From contig JAOIUG010000016.1 of the NCBI GenBank assembly GCA_028223395.1, forward strand, positions 1-34,106: 34,106 nt of DNA, read 5' to 3'. The notes beneath the pieces are model-generated. The model worked only from the letters and a program-made list of their open reading frames with translations, was not told the DNA's origin and ran no database searches. Position numbers and translations under genes: made by a program. Origin of the DNA: Shewanella sp. (lineage in GTDB: Bacteria > Pseudomonadota > Gammaproteobacteria > Enterobacterales > Shewanellaceae). Below are positions 18,122 to 26,705 of the stretch, in pieces (position 1 is the stretch's first letter; each line of letters begins with the position of its first letter).

Positions 18122-18988
18122 TTATAAAAAGCTCACCTTTCCTGTTAGATGAGGCCGACGACCTTTTTGATCTCTCAGCTCAAATACCAACTCATCTTGC
18201 TGCCGCTCAGCTGCAAAGCTGACATTGCCGGGCATAAATAAAGGTAACTTAAACGCTACATCTATCTTGCAAGGTTTTTCCGCAATGTATGGCATTATTT
18301 CAGCAACACAACGCCCTTTAGACCACATACCATGGGCTAACACTCGATCAAAACCAAAACGCTTAGATAAAACCGGGTGTAGGTGGATCAAATTGTAATC
18401 ACCAGAGGCTTTAGCGTAGCGGCGTCCTAAATCTTCACTCAAGCTCCAAGCTTGTGCAGACTCCCAGTTTATATCACAACCCTTAGGCGGACGCATTCGC
18501 TTGGCTTTACCTTCAATACGATACAAATAAGTTGATAACGATTCCCATACCAGCTCTCCATCTACAAACACTTTAGAAACTAACTCAAACTCAAGGCCTG
18601 AATCAGTCATTTGGCTAGTCGTCAGCGAGCACTGCAAATCATAGTTTTCGGTCACACTCGTCGGGCGGTGTAAAGTGATGCTGTTCTTTAGATGGATCAT
18701 ACCCAGCAAAGGAAACGTGATGGCATTATGAGTAAAAGTCAGTGCATGTAACCTAAAAACCATGACATATAAGTAGGTTGGCGGTAGAACTTGACCATCA
18801 AATTCAAAACCACACACTTTCGCATATTGCGCTACTTTATCTTTGGTCAGTGTCACATTAGGGCTGCTGATCTTAATCACAGGCAACGGCTGTTCGTCCC
18901 ATCCAGGCTTGCGCCCAAAAAATATCTTTCGATAAAGCGAAAACAGTGATGGCATAGCCTTTAAATCAATACAGTATTCTTTACTCAA
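18122..18988 (-). CDS. MaoC-like (R)-hydratase / hot-dog-fold protein
   Basis: 288 residues, likely two tandem hot-dog domains. The C-terminal one holds the hydratase 2 motif GRRYAKASGDYNLIHLHP with the catalytic Asp and His (GDxN-x-x-H), followed by GFDRVLAHGMWSKG, a usual MaoC continuation. The usual Pro after the Asn is Leu here. The N-terminal half (about residues 40-160) has LPPTYLYVMVFRLH and looks like the degenerate partner domain of double-hot-dog dehydratases. Such enzymes hydrate enoyl-CoA or act in fatty acid or polyketide metabolism. It is monocistronic and no lipid gene is adjacent, so the substrate is unknown. Confidence 0.85.
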   Translation of the reverse strand: MSKEYCIDLKAMPSLFSLYRKIFFGRKPGWDEQPLPVIKISSPNVTLTKDKVAQYAKVCGFEFDGQVLPPTYLYVMVFRLHALTFTHNAITFPLLGMIHLKNSITLHRPTSVTENYDLQCSLTTSQMTDSGLEFELVSKVFVDGELVWESLSTYLYRIEGKAKRMRPPKGCDINWESAQAWSLSEDLGRRYAKASGDYNLIHLHPVLSKRFGFDRVLAHGMWSKGRCVAEIMPYIAEKPCKIDVAFKLPLFMPGNVSFAAERQQDELVFELRDQKGRRPHLTGKVSFL

Positions 18989-19080
18989 ACTAATTAAACC
19001 TTAAATAAAAGCAGAGAGAAACTAAACAAGCAACGAATTATACCCTAAAAATGTGCTGGTCGATAATCGCCCTTATAATA

Positions 19081-19965
19081 CTAAATACAACGGTTTTTCC
19101 AGCAATCTTGGCTTGTCGCACCTTGAGACAACAAGTAGCTTTGCACGCTTTTGCTGCCCACTAAATGTCCCACTCCAACAATAACAAATAGCGGCTGCTT
19201 GGTTGTTGAGGAGCTCATTAACTCAAGGAGTTTGTTCGCCATTCCTTGGTTACGTTGCCAAAATAGCTTTTCCAACATTTCAGTGTCGCCACTGCGCAGC
19301 ATTTCTTCTTCTACAAGTTCATTCAATTTAGCTTTATCGCCACGGCGCCAAGCAGACATGAGCGCTAGCATCTCCGAGTCTGATGCTGCTATTGCTTCTC
19401 TCACCATTTGCCATTGGGCTTGCGGGCTAAAAGAGGACAGCAGTTTAAACTGAAACTCATTACTTTCTAACTCATAAATAGGTCGCTGCCCAGCTTGCCC
19501 AAGCAACACTTCATCAACGCCATAAAGCGTGCTGTAACCTAAGTCACTGTAGCGCCCCAGTGCTAACTGCATAGATTGCAACCAAGGCGAGTGGCTGCCC
19601 AGCTCTGCACATAAAGCTTGCTTATCTTTACAGTAAGTTGTGAGTATTTCTTGAGTTTTTTTATCCATCGGAAACAAAGTATTACCGTACTTATTGAGTA
19701 AGTTTGGCAGATCAGCTTCATTTCCATGAGCCTCCACTACGATGCCTTTTGATTGAGAAAAAGCCTGTTTAATTTGATCAGGTAAGGGGTAAAAGTCTTT
19801 TTTCCCCACATGAACAGACCCTAATAAATAGGCTTTTTGTCCTTTATAATCAATTTGATAAAAGAGTGGTTTTTCTGCGGGCGTCGCATGTGAAAACACA
19901 CAGAATAAGGCACTTGACACACCAATTAATAATAATAAAAATTTCTGGATACTTGTTGACAACAT
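19081..19965 (-). CDS. TraB/GumN-family protein, secreted
   Basis: 294 residues with a cleavable signal peptide (FLLLLIGVSSALFCVFSHA, about 9-27), so it is exported. The body shows the family's N-terminal GSVHVGKKDFYPLP (the first GxxH) and the C-terminal VIVGVGHLVGSKSV (second GxH), plus GIVVEAHGNEADL with a conserved acidic residue between. TraB/GumN (Tiki-related) proteins are thought to be metal-dependent proteases; substrate and role are unknown here. It is divergent from the small coiled gene at 20010. Confidence 0.9.
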   Translation of the reverse strand: MLSTSIQKFLLLLIGVSSALFCVFSHATPAEKPLFYQIDYKGQKAYLLGSVHVGKKDFYPLPDQIKQAFSQSKGIVVEAHGNEADLPNLLNKYGNTLFPMDKKTQEILTTYCKDKQALCAELGSHSPWLQSMQLALGRYSDLGYSTLYGVDEVLLGQAGQRPIYELESNEFQFKLLSSFSPQAQWQMVREAIAASDSEMLALMSAWRRGDKAKLNELVEEEMLRSGDTEMLEKLFWQRNQGMANKLLELMSSSTTKQPLFVIVGVGHLVGSKSVQSYLLSQGATSQDCWKNRCI

Positions 19966-20009
19966 ACTTGCCCCTTATAATTCAGCAAATTTTAAAATGG
20001 GAGGCTGTT

Positions 20010-20321
20010 ATGCCACACACACAGGTTATTGAACAATTAAAAGCCAGCTTACAAACTGCATACCGCCAAGCTATCGACGCAGACAGCAGACTCGATGAGC
20101 TAAAAAAAGCCGGTCACGCTAAATTTCATACCATTTTTACCAATGACGAGGGATTTTCCACCCGTAGTAATCGTTTTCAGCCTTATGTTCAAGAGCTTGC
20201 CACTGAAATGACCATGATAACGTCCAATACAGACGCTTTACCTAACGCGCTTGAGAGCTATGTTCGTAAGCTTGGTTTGTTGTTACAAACCATGCAGGCT
20301 TTTAAATCAAACGCCAAATAA
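20010..20321 (+). CDS. Small helical protein, possibly PriC-like
   Basis: 103 residues from the ATG at 20010, selected because a strong ribosome-binding site (gggagg) precedes it; the frame stays open for 48 residues upstream without support. The sequence is mainly alpha-helical, with FHTIFTNDEGF, PYVQELATEM, ALPNALESYVRKLGLLLQ and a final TMQAFK. This spacing (FxxxF ... YxxEL ... LPxxLExxxxKL-LLQ) reminds me of the N-terminal half of primosomal protein PriC, but the match is by eye and the protein lacks PriC's basic C-terminal part. Treat as hypothetical. Confidence 0.6.
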   Translation: MPHTQVIEQLKASLQTAYRQAIDADSRLDELKKAGHAKFHTIFTNDEGFSTRSNRFQPYVQELATEMTMITSNTDALPNALESYVRKLGLLLQTMQAFKSNAK

Positions 20322-20804
20322 TCGTGCAGTATATAGCTGAGTCATCGTCACTGTTATCAAACGTTCCTCAGTCTAGAAACACTTTGAAATGCAGCGAGCT
20401 CCGCTTTACCAACTGCAGTTGAGCACCCACGCCCGAGTGTTTTAAGTTTAGTACAGGATTTAAAACTCGACTCATCACAAGCCATTATTGTGCAGCAACC
20501 TCAACCAAAAAAAACATAAACCACTGATTTCAAGGTCTTAAATGATAAACTATTGAGCGTTCGACTGGAGTGATATTGACGCTTTTCAGTGATTCACAAG
20601 GCGAGGTTGCAGCTAGAAAAGAGCCATCGTTATGGCGATAAGCCTATCGTTAAGTCACTAAGTGATGCTCTGCTATCGCTGACAGGTATTGAACCTACAA
20701 TCTAAAATCGTATTTAACTGTTATAACAAAAAAGCTAAAGCGCATATCACGCTTTAGCCTTTAAGCTGTAAAACATCACCTAAAGAAAAGTGATACCTTA
20801 AACT
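20322..20804. other. Gene-free 483-base gap with a possibly decayed reading frame
   Basis: No intact gene. One plus-strand frame (20403-20705) reads protein-like stretches (ALPTAVEHPRPSVLSLVQDL, then RFSVIHKARLQLEKSHRYGD and KPIVKSLSDALLSL) interrupted by a TAA near 20514 and TGA codons at 20571 and 20577. The open length could also arise by chance. The right end holds the terminator at 20726-20762. Confidence 0.35.
20726..20762 (-). terminator. Terminator of the DUF3016 gene
   Basis: gctaaagcg (20734-20742) and cgctttagc (20750-20758) form a perfect 9-bp stem with a 7-base loop; on the minus strand the stem is followed by a T6 run. It starts 43 bases after the stop of the gene ending at 20805. 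Confidence 0.85.
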
Positions 20805-21344
20805 TTACACCTTAGGTGCAACTGTGGTTTTTAACCAAGACTTCAACAACGCATTTTCATAACGATGAGGCTTAGTGTTATACATATCCATCGAGTTCAA
20901 AAAATTAAGATTAGTGAGCTTTTCTTGTCCCGATGAGATCACTTTATCACCTTTAAGTAACTTATAACTAAAGGTGATCCGCGGTGGGTAAAGGTCCTTA
21001 ACCACGCGAATATCATTGGTCATATCGCCAAAAGCAGGCTGCACATCACCCGCTAAATCAAGATCGGTCACCACCAACTCCAGCTTTTCGCCAGGTTTTA
21101 AGATCTTTGACGCTTCTTTATTTAAATTTTTAGTTAAATCTTTAAATGTACTGGCTTCAAAACGAGACTGTAAACCATTAGATGCCTTAATATCGCGAAA
21201 GTGTGCCGGATTTTGCCACTCCACTTTAACCACGCCATTTTCTGTGATTGGATTTTCAACGGTTTTATCTGCCGCAGATGCAAGCCCTGATAAAGTCAGA
21301 CTTGATATCACTAGCCCTACAACCATTATTTTTCTTACATTCAT
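20805..21344 (-). CDS. DUF3016 family periplasmic protein
   Basis: 179 residues from the ATG at 21344, which has an ideal ggaggc ribosome-binding site; a GTG 12 bases earlier overlaps that site and is not used. A signal peptide (MVVGLVISSLTLSGLASA) gives export to the periplasm. The mature part has VKVEWQNPAHFRDIKASNG, ELVVTDLDLAGDVQP, DIRVVKDLYPPRITFSYKL and SGQEKLTNLNF, the order of conserved blocks in DUF3016 proteins known from Shewanella and Xanthomonas relatives. Function unknown. Monocistronic, with its own terminator. Confidence 0.85.
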   Translation of the reverse strand: MNVRKIMVVGLVISSLTLSGLASAADKTVENPITENGVVKVEWQNPAHFRDIKASNGLQSRFEASTFKDLTKNLNKEASKILKPGEKLELVVTDLDLAGDVQPAFGDMTNDIRVVKDLYPPRITFSYKLLKGDKVISSGQEKLTNLNFLNSMDMYNTKPHRYENALLKSWLKTTVAPKV

Positions 21345-21689
21345 ATTTGCCTCCACATTTTAAATAAGGGGGATGCTCTATTTCACAATCGTTAAGTTAT
21401 ATATTTATATAACAGTTACAACTGACATCAAGTCATTATGAAATATAATTAACCAGCAAGCAGAACATCACATGGTTAAATATCAATCAACCTATCAGTT
21501 TTAGCTAATTGCGTCATTACATTAGTTATTGTCACAACATGCTCTAAACCGCTATTTTTTGAGCAAAAAACAATCTACCCAAAACAATGAATATTCGAAT
21601 TAACAAATTGTTTAAAATCACTTTTTAGTTAAAAAACTATCGTACCCATCTCGGCTTTAACAATGTAAAGCAGAGCTTACGGTCACTGA
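21345..21689. other. AT-rich gap upstream of the DUF3016 gene
   Basis: 345 bases holding presumably the promoter of the minus-strand DUF3016 gene at its left end. No gene, repeat or recognisable operator was seen. It is markedly richer in A and T than its neighbours. Confidence 0.5.
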
Positions 21690-22199
21690 CTAAAAGGGGA
21701 ATGCTGCACTCAACAAAGGGTAGCTAGCTTTCAGTTGTTTTTTCTTATGTGAGAACTTCTTGCCTGCTGGAGTTGCTTGACCAGAGGGAACATAAGGCAG
21801 CTCATCGTCGCCTCTTTCTTCATACAGTTGGCCGGCAATTAAGTCATATTCATCTAAAAACGGATAAGCATAACCGTCTTTTTCTGGCCACTGAGACAAA
21901 TTACCGAGTTCATCAGGTGAGGCGATAACCCTGTCATACCAAGTTTTTCCTAGTGAAATCAAGAAGCACCTAAATTCGGCAAAGGCATATTCTGAATCAC
22001 AGCCGGTGATGATATAAGCTGCTCCCCACACGGACCATGAGTATGAACGGCGCATTTGTTGACCAAAAATTTTATCAAATTCACGCAGCTGCTCTCTCGT
22101 CAATGGCGTCAGTTTTTGCTTGAGTGTTTCAGCTAATTCGACTTGATCTTGTGCAGGAGATGTTCGGGTAACTAATTCCCAAAACTGTGACTCTTTCAT
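21690..22199 (-). CDS. DUF4240 domain protein
   Basis: 169 residues. The N-terminal 125 residues match the DUF4240 pattern: MKESQFWELV, LREFDKIFGQQMRRSYSW, SVWGAAYIITGCDSEYAFAEFRCFLISLGK, then PDELG. The C-terminal 45 residues (ERGDDELPYVPSGQATPAGK onward) are low in conservation and basic. DUF4240 proteins are cytoplasmic and uncharacterised, and sometimes occur near polymorphic toxin immunity genes; nothing here supports that role. The start has no obvious strong ribosome-binding site. Confidence 0.75.
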   Translation of the reverse strand: MKESQFWELVTRTSPAQDQVELAETLKQKLTPLTREQLREFDKIFGQQMRRSYSWSVWGAAYIITGCDSEYAFAEFRCFLISLGKTWYDRVIASPDELGNLSQWPEKDGYAYPFLDEYDLIAGQLYEERGDDELPYVPSGQATPAGKKFSHKKKQLKASYPLLSAAFPF

Positions 22200-22496
22200 C
22201 GTGCTCTCTAGATTTTAAGTACCATAACGCTATTGTAACGCAATCATTCATAAAAGCGTTATCGCTGTCGTTAAAACGCTTTGAGACTGTGTTTAATTAG
22301 CTTGCCTACCTATCGAGTTTAGCTTTTTAGGCTCAATACTGCACTCATCAGGCATTAGCGACGCCTATTAGATCTTAAACAAAAGCGAACAACCTTGTAA
22401 TGAAGATATTCAAAAAACCAAAAGATCAATAGCCTCTAGACTCCCTACAGCATTTTTTTTACACTTCCAGCTATTGAACCGCCACGCGACTTGAAG

Positions 22497-22922
22497 ATGC
22501 TCGCTTCAACAATGAAGACAATAATGAAACCAACTCATCCAATGTTAACTGCATTAATGTGTATTTATTTCCTACTGGCCTTTGCGGCTTTATGGCGAAC
22601 AATAATGACACAATCGTATGATCTATTTACTTTAGGCGTATTCCCTGTGCTGTACGGCTTAGTTATGCGTCGTTATTGGGCTGCGGTCGTATTAAAAATA
22701 TACTTGGCGATTCAATCGCTGGCTTTGCTCGCGTTAGGCACCGCCGCAATAATTGCCTATCAAATTACCCCTGAAGACGTTAAAGTTATGTTCCAGGGGT
22801 ATAACATCCCTATTAGCACCATTGTTATTGCTGCAATCGTGGCGATGACTTTTCAGTACTGGGTTGCATTTAGCCCAAAAACGAAACATTATCTGAAGCC
22901 TAAAGAGCCTGAGTCCGTTTAG
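22497..22922 (+). CDS. Membrane protein with four predicted helices, unknown
   Basis: About 141 residues. Hydrophobic segments are MLTALMCIYFLLAFAALW, YDLFTLGVFPVLYGLVM, AAVVLKIYLAIQSLALLALG and ISTIVIAAIVAMTFQYWV, with a basic, proline-containing C-terminus. The start is ambiguous: ATG at 22497, 22512 and 22524 all lie in frame and none has a convincing ribosome-binding site; 22524 (MKPTHPML) would also fit. No family recognised. It precedes the double-receiver gene by 45 bases on the same strand and could be co-transcribed. Confidence 0.65.
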   Translation: MLASTMKTIMKPTHPMLTALMCIYFLLAFAALWRTIMTQSYDLFTLGVFPVLYGLVMRRYWAAVVLKIYLAIQSLALLALGTAAIIAYQITPEDVKVMFQGYNIPISTIVIAAIVAMTFQYWVAFSPKTKHYLKPKEPESV

Positions 22923-22967
22923 TCACCCGCCTTTACCTAACCAGTAAGCCTCTAATAATAATTAAAA

Positions 22968-23780
22968 ATGGTAACGCGACTTATGACCAATTTACACCCA
23001 AGTGAACTCTCCATATTATTGATTGAACCTTCTGATACCCAAAGAAAAATCATCAGCAATCGATTAGTTCAAGAAGGGGCTAAACATATTCAAACGGCGA
23101 CAACCCTTGAACAGGCTCTTAATATTATTCAACGACATCAGCCTGATCTTATCGCCTCCGCGATGCATTTTGAGGATGGAACCGCCTTAGATTTATTAAA
23201 AAAAATCAAGTTATCAGAGCGGTTTAATGACATTCAATTCATGCTTGTGTCCAGTGAGTGTCGCCAAGAACAATTAGAGCACTACCGCCAATCTGGTGTG
23301 GTGGCTATTTTGCCAAAGCCATTTACCTCTAAACACTTACATAAAGCGTTACGCGCAACTATCGACTTTCTCACTCATGACGAATTAGATCTCGTCCACT
23401 TTGATGTACAAGACTTACGTGTACTCGTGGTCGATGATAGCAAGATGGCCAGAAATATTATAAAACGCACAATTACCAATCTTGGTTTGCGCATGATCAC
23501 TGAAGCGCAAGATGGCCAGGAGGCAATAGAGATCATGCAGCAGCAGATGTTTGATCTGGTGATCACCGATTACAACATGCCCAGCGTTGACGGCTTAGCA
23601 CTGACGCAGTTTATTAGGCACGACAGCGAGCAATCACACATTCCAATTTTAATGGTGTCATCAGAGTCGAACAGTACGCATTTAAACAATGTCTCACAAG
23701 CTGGGGTCAACGCATTGTGTGATAAGCCTTTTGAGCCTCAGGTGGTTAAAAAAATCCTATATCAGCTGCTGGATGAATAG
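22968..23780 (+). CDS. Response regulator with two receiver domains, first degenerate
   Basis: 270 residues, two REC domains and no output domain. REC1 (about 13-130) starts LSILLIEPSDTQRK and reads PDLIASAMHFEDG where the phosphoryl-accepting Asp should stand; Ala65 takes its place, although the late Lys (LPKPF) remains. REC2 (about 148-268) is canonical: LRVLVVDDSKMAR, VITDYNMPSVDG with Asp201, MVSSES and CDKPFEP with the conserved Lys. So only REC2 should be phosphorylated. Such CheY-like tandem proteins act in chemotaxis- or phosphorelay-type signalling; no kinase lies nearby. The start may be the ATG at 22968 or at 22983 (MTNLHPSEL). HU follows downstream on the same strand. Confidence 0.9.
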   Translation: MVTRLMTNLHPSELSILLIEPSDTQRKIISNRLVQEGAKHIQTATTLEQALNIIQRHQPDLIASAMHFEDGTALDLLKKIKLSERFNDIQFMLVSSECRQEQLEHYRQSGVVAILPKPFTSKHLHKALRATIDFLTHDELDLVHFDVQDLRVLVVDDSKMARNIIKRTITNLGLRMITEAQDGQEAIEIMQQQMFDLVITDYNMPSVDGLALTQFIRHDSEQSHIPILMVSSESNSTHLNNVSQAGVNALCDKPFEPQVVKKILYQLLDE

Positions 23781-23912
23781 AAAATTGGCAATTCGTTATT
23801 TTTTTTGACTTTAAAGGTCATTTCATAAGCTTAAAGCACTTTTAAAATATAAAATCTTGTGGCATGTTAGACAGTGCTACTAACAAATCTACGGAAAGAA
23901 GAGACGATTCAA

Positions 23913-24185
23913 ATGAATAAGACTGAACTTGTTGCAAAAATGGCTGAATCTGCGGAACTCACTAAAGCTGAAGCCGCACGTGCACTAAAATCTTTTGAAG
24001 AGACAGTGACTGAAGCAATGAAAAATGGAGAGAAGATCTCTATTGTAGGCTTTGGTTCTTTTGAAACTTCAGAGCGTGCTGCCCGTACAGGTCGTAACCC
24101 TCAAACTGGTAAAGAAATCCAAATCCCAGCGGCTACAATACCTAAATTTAAAGCGGGTAAAACCCTTAAAGATAGCGTTAACTAA
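23913..24185 (+). CDS. DNA-binding protein HU
   Basis: 90 residues, the canonical HU length, from MNKTELVAKMAESAELTKAE at 23913. The frame is open for 13 residues upstream, but those are not HU-like. The diagnostic sequence GFGSFETSERAARTGRNPQTG, the beta-arm with Pro at its tip (QIPAATIPKFKAGK) and the C-terminal KDSVN are present. HU is a homo- or heterodimeric nucleoid protein that bends DNA. The sequence is closest in style to HupA/HupB of gammaproteobacteria, but I cannot decide which subunit. A strong terminator follows 20 bases after the stop. Confidence 0.95.
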   Translation: MNKTELVAKMAESAELTKAEAARALKSFEETVTEAMKNGEKISIVGFGSFETSERAARTGRNPQTGKEIQIPAATIPKFKAGKTLKDSVN

Positions 24186-24202
24186 TCAAATAAATTTGAT
24201 TA
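24183..24202. repeat. Perfect 8-bp inverted repeat at the HU stop
   Basis: taatcaaa, loop taaa, tttgatta: the left arm contains the HU stop codon. It lies directly before the HU terminator and may help protect the 3' end of this abundant mRNA. Confidence 0.4.
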
Positions 24203-24204
24203 AT

Positions 24205-24240
24205 GAAAAACCTCCATTTATGGGGGTTTTTATTTTTTAT
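24205..24240 (+). terminator. Terminator of the HU gene
   Basis: aaaaacc(t)cc, loop around atttat, gg(g)ggttttta followed by a T-rich run (tattttttat). It starts 20 bases after the HU stop. Confidence 0.88.
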
Positions 24241-24580
24241 ACCCTATATATTTTTCACAACAAAGCATCCTTCTCTTTTTACGACTCTCATCACATAATA
24301 TTCCAAAAATTGCCTCGTTTATCACTAATCGGCAATAAAAAACCAATAAAACAAAGAGATAAAAAAGCTGCATAAACGTAAGCTTAGCATTTTATTTTGC
24401 TAGCCAGATCGCATATTTTTGTTTGATAGCCTGCTAAATTATTGATTAAGCGCTCACTAATGTGGCTTACGCCTCTATTATTTGAGCATGATAAACCTGT
24501 TATTAACCTATAAGTATCCCAACATCCCTAACAGGTGAGCACCACCACTGGGGTAGATACCTTTTAAAGAGGAATTCGTG
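24241..24580. other. AT-rich gap between HU and the 60-residue gene
   Basis: 340 bases with no credible gene; an open frame that runs out of the HU gene in another register is not protein-like. The last part contains the ribosome-binding site (agagga) of the gene at 24581. No repeat or RNA gene was recognised. Confidence 0.5.
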
Positions 24581-24760
24581 ATGGCTCAGATAATAGACTT
24601 TGTGCCCAACGATGCAGAAATAGAAGCGTTTGCCACGCCCAAAAATAAAAAAGCGGCAGATGATTTAGCGCATAAAAAAGATGTCAAAAAACGCTTAGAA
24701 GCTTACCTAGAGCGCACACAGCTAAAGCAAGCAATGGGTGATGACGACCTCTGGCTTTAA
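24581..24760 (+). CDS. Small protein, possibly PA3496 family
   Basis: 59 residues from the ATG at 24581, which has an agagga ribosome-binding site; a GTG just before it is also in frame. The first half is acidic (IIDFVPNDAEIEAF), the second is a charged helix, KKDVKKRLEAYLERTQLKQAM, ending in an acidic tail with Trp (GDDDLWL). The RxLExYLExxxLxxxxGDxD pattern resembles the small PA3496-type proteins of gammaproteobacteria, whose role in envelope integrity is only putative. Family assignment is tentative. It shares a bidirectional terminator with the downstream symporter gene. Confidence 0.6.
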   Translation: MAQIIDFVPNDAEIEAFATPKNKKAADDLAHKKDVKKRLEAYLERTQLKQAMGDDDLWL

Positions 24761-24765
24761 CTATA

Positions 24766-24799
24766 TTTAAAGCTCCTGAATGCACTCAGGAGCTTTAAA
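24766..24799. terminator. Bidirectional terminator with 14-bp perfect stem
   Basis: tttaaagctcctga (24766-24779), loop atgcac, tcaggagctttaaa (24786-24799): all 14 pairs match. It sits in the convergent gap between the small plus-strand gene and the minus-strand AGCS symporter and should stop both transcripts, although the T runs are only three bases. Confidence 0.8.
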
Positions 24800-24825
24800 C
24801 ATTAAGACCACATTTTACTCAGCGA

Positions 24826-26187
24826 TTATTTAGCCACTGCACGCTGTTTAATGAAATATTCTCTTGTCAGTCCAAATACAACGGGACTCAGTAATGCCAA
24901 GGCAATGAGGTTAGGAATAGCCATCATTGCATTAAGTGTATCTGCAAGTAACCAAATAAACTCCAACGAACTCACCGCGCCCAGAGGCACAACTATAATC
25001 CAAAGGATCCTAAACGGTTTAATGGCTTTAACACCAAACAAAAACTGCACACACTTCTCACAATAAAAGCTCCAGCCTAAAATTGTCGTAAAGGCAAAAA
25101 CAGATAATGCAACAGCAACCACATAGTTACCCAATGGGAACGCATGTGAAAAAGCGAAAGAAGTCAGAGCCGCACCATTTTCTCCCGATGTCCAAGCGCC
25201 AGATACAATAATCGCCAGTCCCGTAATAGTACAAACAATAAGCGTATCAATAAAAGTTCCTAGCATAGCAACTAACCCTTGTGCGACAGGATTATTAGTT
25301 TGCGCTGCAGCATGGGCAATAGGGGCACTACCAAGACCTGCTTCATTAGAAAATACACCGCGTGCAACACCAAAGCGAACCGCTGCCCACACTGCTGCAC
25401 CCGCAAATCCACCTTGCGCTGCAACAGGGTTAAATGCACTATGGACGATTAACTCAAGCGCGGCAGGGATCTCAGCGGCATAAGTAATTAACACCGCCAC
25501 TCCCGCTGCAATATAGAAAATCGTCATAATAGGCACTAACTTACCAGCAACATCAGCAATGCGCTTAATGCCACCCATTAGCACAGCGCCCACAAGCACC
25601 ATTAGTATTAGGCCCGTTACCCAAGTCGGCACACCAAAATTACTATTTAACGCATCTGCTACCGAGTTAGCTTGGACGGTATTACCAATACCAAACCCCG
25701 CCAGCGAGCCAAATAAAGCAAATGCAGTGCCCAGCCAAGCCCATTTTGAACTAAGGCCATTTTTGATGTAATACATCGGTCCACCAACGTGGTTGCCGTT
25801 ATCATCGACCTCTCGGTATTTAACCGCTAATACCGCTTCTGCAAACTTAGTAGCCATGCCCACTAATGCTGTACACCACATCCAAAAAAGCGCGCCAGGG
25901 CCTCCAATAAAGATAGCCGTAGCCACCCCTGCAATATTACCTGTACCAATGGTGGCCGATAATGAAGTCATCAGTGCGTTAAAGGGACTGATCTCGCCCT
26001 TCATTTTTTTATCTTTGTCAGGAATGCGTCCAGACCAAAGTAATTTAAAGCCCGTACCCAGTTTGAGGATAGGCATTAAACGTAAACCAAAGGTGAGGAA
26101 TAAACCTACCCCCAAAATCATGACGAGCATAGGAGTACCCCATACAATGCCATTGATTGTGCTAACAAATTCAGTAATAGCTTCCAT
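24826..26187 (-). CDS. Alanine/glycine:cation symporter (AGCS family)
   Basis: 453 residues, about ten membrane helices. It contains NALMTSLSATIGTGNIAGVATAI, the AGCS signature whose N-A-x-x-T-x-L-S-x-x-I-G-x-G-N motif lines the Na+/substrate site, then MATKFAEAVLAVKYRE, GGPMYYIKNGL, and GVARGVFSNEAGLGSAPIAH, also diagnostic. Members take up alanine, glycine or glutamine with Na+ or H+; the exact substrate cannot be read from the sequence. Monocistronic on the minus strand, with promoter presumably in the 26188-26400 region. Confidence 0.95.
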   Translation of the reverse strand: MEAITEFVSTINGIVWGTPMLVMILGVGLFLTFGLRLMPILKLGTGFKLLWSGRIPDKDKKMKGEISPFNALMTSLSATIGTGNIAGVATAIFIGGPGALFWMWCTALVGMATKFAEAVLAVKYREVDDNGNHVGGPMYYIKNGLSSKWAWLGTAFALFGSLAGFGIGNTVQANSVADALNSNFGVPTWVTGLILMVLVGAVLMGGIKRIADVAGKLVPIMTIFYIAAGVAVLITYAAEIPAALELIVHSAFNPVAAQGGFAGAAVWAAVRFGVARGVFSNEAGLGSAPIAHAAAQTNNPVAQGLVAMLGTFIDTLIVCTITGLAIIVSGAWTSGENGAALTSFAFSHAFPLGNYVVAVALSVFAFTTILGWSFYCEKCVQFLFGVKAIKPFRILWIIVVPLGAVSSLEFIWLLADTLNAMMAIPNLIALALLSPVVFGLTREYFIKQRAVAK

Positions 26188-26651
26188 TCAAACCTCGTTG
26201 ATACAAATCATTTATATACCTTGCTTAACACTCAGTACATTATTTTAGTCGGCACCCAAATCAATCAGTGCGCATCCACACTTTCATCAGGTTACACGTA
26301 AATATCGATACTATGGTTAAGAAGATAATTATTTTTATGTCAGATTTTGTGATCTTTCTTAATTAGCGCCAATCAAAAAATCCAATGTAATACACTCTGA
26401 GTTTAAAAGCGCATTAGCTAAACAGAGTACAACGAAATGTTCACCTTTGAAAAGGCCACAAGCAAGAAAGGCACTTAGAACATATATAGGCATTGCAGAG
26501 AAGCCGCAAAAAGCAGGCTTGATGAACACCCAGAGACATTGACAACAAACAACAGTCTATGTCATTTCGGCTATTAAGAATGGCTAACGAGTGGCTAAGC
26601 AAGGTTCTACATCTCGTGCGCAAAATGCGGATAACTAAAGCTTGTTTACAT
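26188..26651. other. Gene-free gap upstream of the AGCS symporter
   Basis: About 464 bases. Short frames occur on both strands (the longest 60 residues on the minus strand) but none looks like a protein or has a ribosome-binding site. The left part is AT-rich and probably holds the symporter promoter. Nothing else was recognised before the terminator at 26652. Confidence 0.5.
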
Positions 26652-26688
26652 AAAAAAACCGGCGAATACGTTTACTATTTGCCGGTTT
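26652..26688 (-). terminator. Terminator of the DUF3581 gene
   Basis: aaaccggc(g)aata and tatt(t)gccggttt form the stem; on the minus strand it is followed by a T7 run. It starts 17 bases beyond the stop of the gene ending at 26706. Confidence 0.88.
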
Positions 26689-26705
26689 AACTCTGTTATC
26701 TTACT

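Noticed and set aside
21690..22199. Immunity gene of a polymorphic toxin system (DUF4240)
   Set aside because: No toxin, Rhs or secretion gene lies near it.
25793..26248. 151-residue plus-strand frame
   Set aside because: Antisense to the AGCS symporter, whose family motifs are unmistakable.
26441..26623. 60-residue minus-strand frame in the gap before the DUF3581 gene
   Set aside because: Cysteine-rich odd composition, no ribosome-binding site, no family resemblance.
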